From Myxococcota bacterium (lineage in GTDB: Bacteria; Myxococcota; Polyangia; GCA-2747355; JAKLHH01), in the NCBI GenBank assembly GCA_022710245.1, contig JAKLHH010000281.1:1-8291 (forward strand): 8,291 nt of DNA, read 5' to 3'. Positions 1 through 5,160 of this stretch are shown one piece after another (within the stretch, counting starts at the first letter, position 1; every line of letters starts with the position of its first letter). A program made the position numbers and the translations under genes. The notes under the pieces were generated by a model. That model saw only the letters and a program-made list of their open reading frames with translations. It was not told where the DNA came from and searched no databases.

Positions 1-34
1 CTGTGTCGGCGAGCTCCTGGTCAACAGCGAGTAA
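1..34 (+). CDS. 3' end of an unidentified gene (partial)
   Basis: Read from base 2, the plus strand gives CVGELLVNSE followed by a TAA stop at 32-34. The peptide looks like natural coding sequence, unlike the low-complexity translations of the other frames here, and the stop is followed by a GC-rich inverted repeat before the convergent phospholipase gene ends at 88. Ten residues cannot identify a family, so no function is proposed. The call rests on plausibility of composition and on the convergent layout, and could be wrong. Confidence 0.35.
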   Translation, partial: CVGELLVNSE

Positions 35-49
35 GTCGTCCGATGCGCC

Positions 50-79
50 GCCGCCTCCCGGCGGCCGCTCCCGGCGGCC
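50..79. terminator. GC-rich tandem hairpins between convergent gene ends
   Basis: A 12-base direct repeat (CTCCCGGCGGCC at 55-66 and 68-79) creates two overlapping, mutually exclusive stem-loops: GCCGCC/GGCGGC with a TCCC loop (50-65) and GGCCGC/GCGGCC with a TCCCG loop (63-79). It sits in the 53-bp gap between the putative plus-strand stop at 34 and the minus-strand phospholipase stop at 88, where a bidirectional terminator would be expected. No T-run follows on either strand, so intrinsic termination is only a suggestion. Confidence 0.3.
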
Positions 80-87
80 ACCGCAGG

Positions 88-855
88 TCAGCCCGCCTCG
101 AGGCGGAGCAGCGGCTGGACCGGCGCGGCGAGCGCCAGGCGCGTGGCAGCGCGGGCCGACTCCAGCGCGCGCGGGCCGTGCTCGAGGTGGAAGGGGTCCA
201 CCCTCGGCAGACCCTCGATCGCCAGCGCGACCAGCCCCGCTCGCTCGGGGACCCTGAGCGCGGGGCTGCCGCGCCGCCGCCAGGGAGAGCGCGAGGCGAG
301 GTGGTGGAAGAGGACGCGCTCGCCGCTGGGCACCCCCGCGAGCCCGGGTCGGTCGGCGACCCCTCCGTCGACGAGCGGCCGGCCCTCGAGCCACACGGGC
401 TGGAAGAGGAAGGGGACCGCGCAGGAGGCGTGGATCGCCGGCGCCAGCTCGCCCGCGGCGAGGACGCGGGTGCGCCGCGCGAAGAGGTCGAAGCTGGAGA
501 CCGCGAGCGGCGCGCGGCACTCCTCGAAGCGGCGCGCTGGTAGCAGCGCCTCGAGCCGCCGTCGGAAGAGGCGGCCGCGCAGGAGCCCGGGGCCCGGCGC
601 GGGGTCCCAGAAGTCCTGCCGTCGCAGGCGGAGCAGCTCGGCCTCGAGCGCCGCGCCGTCGAGGCCGGCCGCCCAGAGCCCGCCGACCAGCGCGCCGGCG
701 CTGGAGCCGGCGAGCCGCGCGGGCGCGAGCCCCGCCTCCTCGAGCGCGCGCAACATCCCGCAGTGCGCGAAGAAGCCGAAGAAGCCGGATGACATCGCCA
801 GCGCGAAGGGCGCCCCGGCGAGCCACTCGGCGAGGGTCAAGGTGCGCTCTCTCAT
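88..855 (-). CDS. Patatin-like phospholipase family protein
   Basis: This 255-residue protein is a patatin-fold serine acyl hydrolase, a family that cleaves ester bonds of membrane phospholipids or other lipids with a Ser-Asp dyad. The nucleophile elbow is G50-S-S52-A-G54 and the catalytic acid is in D163-G-G; the segment [11 protein letters not shown] (144-154) before it is typical of the family. The N-terminal glycine-rich oxyanion loop, normally GGGxRG, is replaced by SSGFFGFF (22-29), while the downstream A-H-x-G-x-L is kept. The start at 855 (ATG) is chosen because GGGAG lies 4 bases upstream and homology begins just after it; the frame stays open to 1974 only because antisense repeat DNA of the protease gene lacks stops. 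No signal peptide or membrane segment is evident, so it is probably cytoplasmic or exported by a dedicated system. It is divergent from the protease gene. The lipid substrate cannot be told from sequence. Confidence 0.88.
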   Translation of the reverse strand: MRERTLTLAEWLAGAPFALAMSSGFFGFFAHCGMLRALEEAGLAPARLAGSSAGALVGGLWAAGLDGAALEAELLRLRRQDFWDPAPGPGLLRGRLFRRRLEALLPARRFEECRAPLAVSSFDLFARRTRVLAAGELAPAIHASCAVPFLFQPVWLEGRPLVDGGVADRPGLAGVPSGERVLFHHLASRSPWRRRGSPALRVPERAGLVALAIEGLPRVDPFHLEHGPRALESARAATRLALAAPVQPLLRLEAG

Positions 856-1014
856 TCGTCTCCCGCTCGTCGCGCCAGCTCCTGTCGCGGATCGCGTCGC
901 GCGCTGTTGCGCTATGCCGCGCGCGTGGTGTTCTGCATCGTACTCGATCTTTTCTCGAGGCGGGAGCGCTGCGTATCGTTGCTCCGTCGACGGCGGCCCG
1001 GCAACACTGGGTGC
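856..1014. promoter_or_regulatory. Divergent intergenic region, likely promoters for phospholipase and protease
   Basis: This 159-base spacer separates the divergent starts of the phospholipase (855, minus) and the protease (1015, plus), so both promoters should lie here. No strong -35/-10 pair is recognisable on either strand. One short inverted repeat, CTCGA at 943-947 and TCGAG at 955-959 around TCTTTTC, is a candidate operator, but at five bases per arm it may be chance. The protease has no clear ribosome binding site in front of its ATG. Confidence 0.35.
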
Positions 1015-2058
1015 ATGAAGAACTCTGGCGTGTTGTTCATCCTGGCACTCGTCTGCTCGTGCAGCGGCGTCGGCGATCGCGACGTCGCGGCGGTCCGTGA
1101 CCCGATCGTCAACGGCTCGCCTCACTACGGCCACCCCTCGGTCGGCATGCTGACCCACGGCAACAGCCTCTGCACCGCGACGCTGGTCGGCTCGCGGACC
1201 GTGATCACCGCCGCCCACTGCGTGGCGAGCGGTCAGACGCACTACTTCGAGCTCGACGACGGCAGCTACTACAAGGTCGCCTCGGTCCACCAGCACCCGC
1301 AGTGGGACAGCGCGAAGATCGTCAACGACGTCGCGCTCGCGCTGCTCGCCTCGACTCCGTCCGTCACGCCCTCCGCGGTGAGCCAGCTGCCACCGGCGGT
1401 GGGCCAGCAGCTCACGCTGATCGGGTACGGGAGGACCGGCGAGTCCGTCACCGACTCCGGCGTCAAGCGCATCGCCAGCAACACGGTCGCGGCGGTGGGC
1501 GCGGGCACCATCACCATCTACGGCTCGAGCGGCGCCGCCGGCAACATCTGCAACGGCGACTCCGGCGGCCCCAGCTTCGCTGTGCTGGACGGCCAGGAGG
1601 TGCAGGTCGGCGTGCACTCGGTGAAGCTCGGGAGCTGCGGCTGGGGCGGCGGCGACACCCGCGTCGACGCCTACCTCGGCTGGCTGCGCTCCGTCGCTGG
1701 CAGCGATCTCGTCGAGGGGCCGCAGGCTCAGCCCGAGCCCGAGCCCGAGCCCGAGCCGCAGCCGCAGCCCGAGCCGCAGCCGCAGCCGCAGCCGCAGCCG
1801 CCGCCGCCGCCGGACGCCGACGGCGACGGCGTCCCCGACGCGGAGGACCTCTGCTCGAGCACGCCGCCGGGCGCCGCGGTCTGGACCAGCGGCCAGTGGA
1901 AGGGCTGCGCCGGCGGCCAGCACCTCGACGCCGCCGACTCCGATCACGACGGCGTCACGAACGACAAGGACCACTGCCCGTCGACGCCCGCGGGCGCCGC
2001 GGTCTGGAAGACCGAGCCCTGGACGGGCTGCGCCGGCGGCGAGGTCCCCACCCGGTAG
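1015..2058 (+). CDS. Trypsin-like (S1A) serine protease with C-terminal thrombospondin type 3 repeats
   Basis: This 347-residue protein is a chymotrypsin-fold endopeptidase. It has a hydrophobic signal (residues 4-13) followed by C14-S-C16, a possible but imperfect lipobox; a short propeptide; the mature start IVNG (31-34), where cleavage would activate it; catalytic H68 in TAAHC, D105 in NDVALAL and S183 in GDSGGP. C53/C69 and C179/C208 match standard S1 disulfides. Residues 240-266 are a Pro-Glu/Pro-Gln linker. Two calcium-binding thrombospondin type 3-like repeats follow, [14 protein letters not shown] at 267 and [14 protein letters not shown] at 308, each continued by TPxGAAVW and W-x-GCAGG. 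The residue at the S1-pocket position 189 is N177, not Asp, so classical Arg/Lys specificity is doubtful. The ATG at 1015 is chosen because it begins a signal peptide; upstream in-frame codons (from 907) give an Arg-rich stretch unlike a leader. Likely secreted or surface-anchored. The native substrate is unknown. Confidence 0.9.
   Translation: MKNSGVLFILALVCSCSGVGDRDVAAVRDPIVNGSPHYGHPSVGMLTHGNSLCTATLVGSRTVITAAHCVASGQTHYFELDDGSYYKVASVHQHPQWDSAKIVNDVALALLASTPSVTPSAVSQLPPAVGQQLTLIGYGRTGESVTDSGVKRIASNTVAAVGAGTITIYGSSGAAGNICNGDSGGPSFAVLDGQEVQVGVHSVKLGSCGWGGGDTRVDAYLGWLRSVAGSDLVEGPQAQPEPEPEPEPQPQPEPQPQPQPQPPPPPDADGDGVPDAEDLCSSTPPGAAVWTSGQWKGCAGGQHLDAADSDHDGVTNDKDHCPSTPAGAAVWKTEPWTGCAGGEVPTR
1732..1812 (+). 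repeat. Hexanucleotide tract encoding a Pro-Glu/Pro-Gln linker
   Basis: Imperfect tandem copies of CCCGAG and CCGCAG, ending in CCG triplets, encode a 27-residue P-E/P-Q/poly-P linker joining the protease domain to the calcium-binding repeats. Because the units are six bases, slippage would lengthen or shorten the linker by two residues without breaking frame. The same tract keeps the opposite strand open, which produces a long spurious antisense frame. Confidence 0.75.
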
Positions 2059-2077
2059 CTCACCCGCTCGGGCGTCC

Positions 2078-2860
2078 CTAGGGTGGAAACTGTGCGGCGC
2101 CGGGCACCACCTGCCCCGGCTTCAGCGGGATCCCGGTATCGATCAGGACCGCGCCGAGGACGTCGGTCACCGGCAGCTCGTAGGGGCCGACTCCCAGCCC
2201 CGAGGCCGCGATGAAGTAGTTGTAGGTCTCGCGCGGCAGCGTGACGAAGGCGCCCTTCACCTTGGCCTGCAGGGTCTTCACCGCGTAGCGCGTGTCGCGC
2301 ACCTGGAGCGCCGTCCACCACTGGTTCGATCCCTCCTTGATCTTGTAGGCGATCGGGCCGCTCACCGGGCAGGCGACGTAGCTCCAGGTGATGGGCACGA
2401 CCCCGAGGGAGACCTCGGCGATCTTGGCGAAGGCTTCCTGGCTCAGGTCGATGTGCCCCTTCGCGCACTCGGGGCAGCGGTCGACGATGCGAATGGTGAT
2501 GGTCCCCTTGGGGCCGGTGACGCTGACGCAGGCGCCGCAGGCCTCGGAGCCCGCGTAGTCCACCTGGTTCATCGCCCCCACCATCAGGTCGCCGGTGGGC
2601 TCGAAGCCGCAGTTCCCTGAGCCGTCCGCGTCGTAGTAGGTGGCCTTGCCGCTCACCGTCGGGAAGCGCGGCCCACCGGCCTCGCCGAGCGCGCCACCCT
2701 CGAGCGCGGCGGCAGGCTCGGCGCCGGCGCCGTCGCGTGCCCTCGCGAGGTCACGGGCGATCGCCTGGTCGCCCGCGCCGCGGTCGACCGCGCGGACCGG
2801 GTCCTCGGCGCAGCCGGCGAGACCCACAGCGACGACGACCAGCGCGGCGCGGCTCAGCAT
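2078..2860 (-). CDS. Expansin-like lipoprotein (bacterial EXLX-type)
   Basis: This 260-residue protein resembles bacterial expansins, non-hydrolytic proteins that loosen cellulose or other wall polysaccharides. It opens with a lipoprotein signal ending L14-A-G-C17; Ala at +2 fits outer-membrane sorting. A low-complexity Ala/Gly/Arg/Asp linker (about 20-66) leads to a double-psi beta-barrel domain (about 69-163): GKATYYD (71-77), cysteines at 84, 108, 111, 129, 132 and 164, and IVDRCPEC, whose D127 aligns with the essential Asp of B. subtilis EXLX1 (D82). A CBM63-like domain (about 165-247) follows: W181-W182 in SNQWW and Y213 in TYNYF match the aromatic triad used for cellulose binding. The start at 2860 is favoured over in-frame ATGs upstream because AGGAGG lies 5 bases before it and it begins the signal peptide. 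Its stop is 19 bp from the convergent protease stop. An RlpA-like role in peptidoglycan is the alternative, but the second domain argues for expansin. Confidence 0.87.
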   Translation of the reverse strand: MLSRAALVVVAVGLAGCAEDPVRAVDRGAGDQAIARDLARARDGAGAEPAAALEGGALGEAGGPRFPTVSGKATYYDADGSGNCGFEPTGDLMVGAMNQVDYAGSEACGACVSVTGPKGTITIRIVDRCPECAKGHIDLSQEAFAKIAEVSLGVVPITWSYVACPVSGPIAYKIKEGSNQWWTALQVRDTRYAVKTLQAKVKGAFVTLPRETYNYFIAASGLGVGPYELPVTDVLGAVLIDTGIPLKPGQVVPGAAQFPP

Positions 2861-2865
2861 GGGGG

Positions 2866-2891
2866 CCTCCTCGTTTCCTCGCTCCATCATA
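2866..2891 (-). promoter_or_regulatory. Ribosome binding site and candidate -10 box of the expansin gene
   Basis: On the minus strand AGGAGG (2866-2871) is 5 bases upstream of the ATG at 2860 and decides that start. TATGAT (2886-2891), close to the TATAAT consensus, is a candidate -10 element that would give a leader of roughly 20 bases. No good -35 is seen at the expected spacing, so the promoter part is tentative; the Shine-Dalgarno part is solid. Confidence 0.4.
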
Positions 2892-2950
2892 GGTGATCTT
2901 GCTGCGCTCGGGTGAGCACGGCTGCTGATCGGCGGTGCAAAGACCGCGGT

Positions 2951-3001
2951 CAGTGCCAACTTCGGCGTCAGTGCCGACTTGGCGGCCAGTGAGCGGCACT
3001 G
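2951..3001. repeat. Repeat cluster A: 18-bp units in CAGTG orientation
   Basis: CAGTG starts at 2951, 2969 and 2987, exactly 18 bases apart, each of the first two followed by a variant of CC(G/A)ACTT(C/G)GGCG. The cluster ends in the palindrome CAGTG-AGCGG-CACTG (2987-3001). Its units are the reverse complement of those dominating cluster B, and it lies 134 bases from that cluster. Confidence 0.75.
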
Positions 3002-3070
3002 CCCCTGAACCCTGCACCGGTTCTGGTCGAGATTCGGCGCGCCAGCGAGACCGGCGACCACGCGTGACCT

Positions 3071-3089
3071 GGCTTCGGTCGCCGAAGCC
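3071..3089. repeat. Perfect 8-bp stem-loop
   Basis: GGCTTCGG (3071-3078) and CCGAAGCC (3082-3089) are perfect inverted copies around a TCG loop, giving a compact hairpin on either strand. It lies between the two repeat clusters and shares the core CCGAAG with their units, so it may be a decayed member of the same family. No T-run follows. Confidence 0.6.
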
Positions 3090-3134
3090 CTTGGATCGCC
3101 GTGCGAGGCGCGCCGACTGTGCAGAGGTCGCGGG

Positions 3135-3311
3135 CAGTGCCGACCTCGGGGTCAGTGACGGTGCCATCTTCGGGGTCAGTGCTGCGCACTGGGGCCGAAG
3201 TCGGCACTGCGCGCGAAGTCGGCACTGACGGCGACCTCGGCACTGCCCAGCGCCCTCTGGCCGAAGTCGGCACTGCGCGCGAAATCGGCACTGACGGCGA
3301 CCACGGCACTG
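3135..3311. repeat. Repeat cluster B: opposed 18-bp units forming an imperfect inverted repeat
   Basis: The left part carries CAGTG units at 3135, 3153 and 3177; the right part carries the inverse CACTG units at 3187, 3205, 3223, 3241, 3271, 3289 and 3307. The switch happens at the palindrome CAGTG-CTGCG-CACTG (3177-3191), so 3135-3181 and 3187-3227 can pair imperfectly into a long hairpin with a 5-base loop. Spacings within each orientation are 18, 24 or 30 bases, all multiples of six. The right-hand consensus is CGAAGTCGGCACTG plus four variable bases. Function unknown: operator array, structured RNA or mobile repeat are all possible. Confidence 0.8.
3193..3311. repeat. Two 53-bp direct repeats (3193-3245 and 3259-3311)
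   Basis: The copies are offset by 66 bases and differ at two positions (G to A in the second unit, T to A in the third). Each contains three 18-bp units, and 13 unrelated bases separate them. This is a recent segmental duplication inside cluster B and shows that the array grows by multi-unit steps. Confidence 0.85.
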
Positions 3312-3373
3312 AATTCCAGCCACTTAGATATGCCTCGACCCCAAGAATCCCCCTCCCACTGTCAAACCAGGGG

Positions 3374-4045
3374 CTAGGGCACTGGCCCCTCGTGGAGGCG
3401 CAGCTGCTCGAGGACCCCCTCGAGCTCCGCCGGCAGCGGCGAGGAGAGCTCCACGTAGCGGAGCTCCCGCGGGTGGAGCACCCGCAGCGTCTCCGCGTGG
3501 AGGAAGAGGCGCGCGAGACCGAACCGCTCGCGAAAGAAGTGGTTGATCTCGGTGCGCCCGTAGCCGGTGTCCCCCACCAGCGGGTGCGCGATGTGCTTCA
3601 GGTGGGCTCGCAGCTGGTGCCGACGCCCGGTGCGCGGGCGTAGCCGCAGGAACGTGTAGCGATCGCAGAAGACCTCGAGCGGCGTGACGTCGGTGCAGGC
3701 GGGCCGGCGCACGCCGTGCTCGTTCACCGGGTGGTCGATGGTGAGCTCCTCGGGGATGACCCCGCGGCAGAGCCCGAGGTAGCTCTTGCGCGTGCGGCCC
3801 TCGGCGAACTCCGGCCCCATGATCGCCGCGACCTCCGCGCTCTTGGCGAAGACCAGCACGCCCGAGGTCTGCCGGTCCAGGCGGTGGACCGGAAAGAGCC
3901 CGCGGCCGAGCTGATCCTGCAGGGCGTGGAGCACGATCAGCGCCTCGCGCGCGCCGCGCGTCGGGTGCACCACCCACCAGGCGGGCTTCTCCACCGCCAC
4001 CAGCTCGGAGTCCTCGAGGAGGATGGTCAGCGCGTGCTCCGTCAC
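3374..4045 (-). CDS. truC: TruC-like tRNA pseudouridine synthase (RluA family)
   Basis: This 223-residue cytoplasmic enzyme isomerises uridine to pseudouridine in RNA. The RluA-family signature HRLDRQTSG (54-62) carries the catalytic D57, and the C-terminal GRRHQLRAHL (140-149) and HPLVGDTGYG (154-163) blocks are present. The stretch FGLARLFLHAETLRVLHP (175-192) closely resembles E. coli TruC, which modifies U65 in the acceptor region of some tRNAs; that, the small size and the lack of an S4 domain favour TruC over RluA, RluC or RluD. The start is GTG at 4045, with GGAGG 6 bases upstream, overlapping the stop of citrate synthase A in a GTGA, so translation is probably coupled. It is the last gene of the three-gene chain. 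The link to citrate metabolism looks like co-transcription rather than shared function. The precise RNA target is inferred. Confidence 0.88.
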   Translation of the reverse strand: MTEHALTILLEDSELVAVEKPAWWVVHPTRGAREALIVLHALQDQLGRGLFPVHRLDRQTSGVLVFAKSAEVAAIMGPEFAEGRTRKSYLGLCRGVIPEELTIDHPVNEHGVRRPACTDVTPLEVFCDRYTFLRLRPRTGRRHQLRAHLKHIAHPLVGDTGYGRTEINHFFRERFGLARLFLHAETLRVLHPRELRYVELSSPLPAELEGVLEQLRLHEGPVP

Positions 4046-5160
4046 GACCGGCCTCCGTCCTCGAAGACCGCCCCCGGCTCGATCATCGGGCCGCCCTCAT
4101 ACTCGAGGCAGTGGGCCAGCCAGCCCACCTGGATCGCCAGGCAGAAGGGGATGGGGAAGGCATACGCCGCGAGGCCCAGCGGGTGGTAGACGAGCCCGGT
4201 GATGCTGTCGACGTTGGCGAAGATGCCGCGCGGGCCGAGCGCGGCCTCGACCTCCTCGCGCAGCGCGCGGTAGGTCTCCCAGCGCCGGGCCTCGCCGCTC
4301 CGCCGGAGCAGCGCCTCGGCGTGCGGCTCGAGGGCGCGGGCGCGCGGGTCGGGGCAGTGGTAGACGCGGTGGCCATAGCCGGGGAAGCGGTGCCCGCGGG
4401 CGAGCGCCCCGCGTGCCCAGGCCCGCGCCGCCTCGGGGCCCTCGAGCGCGGCGAGCTCCTCGAAGGCGAGCTGGTTGGCGCCGCCGTGGCGCACGCCCGA
4501 GAGCGCGCCCATCCCCGCGAGGATCGCGCTCCCCAGGTCGGCGCCCGTCGAGCGCACGACCAGCGCTGCGAGCGCGGCGGCGTGAACGCCGTGCTCGACC
4601 TGCACGATCAGGCTCGCCTCGAAGGCGCGCGCCTCCTCGGCGTCGGGCTCGCGCCCCAGCGCCTGGCGGAGGAAGCCGGCCGCGAGCCCCTCGTCCTCGC
4701 GCGGCGGGACCGGCGCCGCGCCCGCGAGGTGGCGGATCGCGGCCGCGCCAAGCACCATGGTCCAGCCGAGGATCCGCGCCGGGTGCGAGAGCGGGTCCGA
4801 CGCCGCCGCGGGTGCCTGACAGGCGGCCACGGTGAGCATGGTGCGGTACTTGGCGAGCGGGTGCGCGGAGGCGGGGAGCCGCCCGAGCACGGCGAGCGCC
4901 GCCGCGGGGGGCCGCCGCCAGCGCGCCAGCTCCTCGCGCCAGCGCCCGAGCTCGGCCGTCGAGGGGAGCGCGCCGAAGAGGACCAGGTGGCTCACCTCCT
5001 CGAAGCTCGGCCCGGACGCGAGCTCCTCGATCGGGTGCCCGCGCACGAGGAGGCGCCCGCGCGCGCCGTCGACCTCGGAGATCGCCGTCTCCCCGGCGAC
5101 GAGCCCGGCGAGGCCGCTCCCGTAGCGCTGCCAGCCCGCGCCCGCGCGCTGTCCGATCAC
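4042..5160 (-). CDS. Citrate synthase-family enzyme, paralog A (catalytic triad kept, binding arginines lost)
   Basis: This 372-residue protein, the usual length of short bacterial citrate synthases, should condense an acyl-CoA with a 2-oxoacid in the cytoplasm. The family start is clear: GLAGLVAGETAISEVDG (16-32), then RLLVRGHPIEELA and SFEEVSHLVLFGALP. By eye-alignment to E. coli GltA the catalytic residues are present: H190 (H229), H225 in RHGGAN (H264), H264 in GYGHRVY (H305), R273 in DPR (R314) and D318 in NVD (D362). Two citrate-binding arginines are not: R387 aligns with I343, and R407, normally donated to the neighbouring subunit, aligns with E361 in MIEPGAVF. The start is GTG at 5160, after a GAGGGGGGA Shine-Dalgarno and within a GTGA overlap with paralog B. 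The missing arginines suggest it needs paralog B, or uses a substrate other than oxaloacetate. Family assignment is firm; the reaction is not. Confidence 0.93.
   Translation of the reverse strand: MIGQRAGAGWQRYGSGLAGLVAGETAISEVDGARGRLLVRGHPIEELASGPSFEEVSHLVLFGALPSTAELGRWREELARWRRPPAAALAVLGRLPASAHPLAKYRTMLTVAACQAPAAASDPLSHPARILGWTMVLGAAAIRHLAGAAPVPPREDEGLAAGFLRQALGREPDAEEARAFEASLIVQVEHGVHAAALAALVVRSTGADLGSAILAGMGALSGVRHGGANQLAFEELAALEGPEAARAWARGALARGHRFPGYGHRVYHCPDPRARALEPHAEALLRRSGEARRWETYRALREEVEAALGPRGIFANVDSITGLVYHPLGLAAYAFPIPFCLAIQVGWLAHCLEYEGGPMIEPGAVFEDGGRS

Larger units (their letters stand above)
2861..3373. other. Gene-free 513-bp spacer rich in short repeats
   Basis: No convincing gene is present between the expansin start and the end of the pseudouridine synthase gene. 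Open frames exist on both strands, but they are low-complexity translations of the repeats and lack ribosome binding sites. The spacer holds, in order, the expansin leader, the palindrome GACCGCGGTC (2942-2951), repeat cluster A, a stem-loop at 3071-3089, repeat cluster B, and a less GC-rich tail (3312-3368). A short stem, AGGGGC/GCCCCT (3369-3374 and 3385-3390), overlaps the stop codon of the pseudouridine synthase gene and has no following T-run. Confidence 0.7.

Noticed and set aside
856..1974. A 628-codon minus-strand frame continuing upstream of the phospholipase start.
   Set aside because: The extra 373 residues are the antisense of the protease gene, with a low-complexity Arg/Leu/Gly stretch opposite the Pro-Glu linker. 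The protease frame has complete catalytic motifs, and the phospholipase has its own Shine-Dalgarno at 855.
3036..3114. Two GGCGCGCC octamers (3036-3043 and 3107-3114) as possible site pair.
   Set aside because: Self-complementary GC octamers are expected by chance at this base composition, and no flanking similarity supports a functional pair.
2951..3311. CRISPR array.
   Set aside because: Units are 18-30 bases apart without unique spacers of constant length, occur in both orientations, and no cas gene is nearby.
3101..3643. A plus-strand frame with hexapeptide-like repeats (VGTARE, VGTDGD, LGT) resembling left-handed beta-helix proteins.
   Set aside because: The periodicity comes from the 18-bp DNA repeats; the orientation flips inside the frame, there is no ribosome binding site, and the 3' half is antisense to truC. 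Other frames on both strands are equally open.
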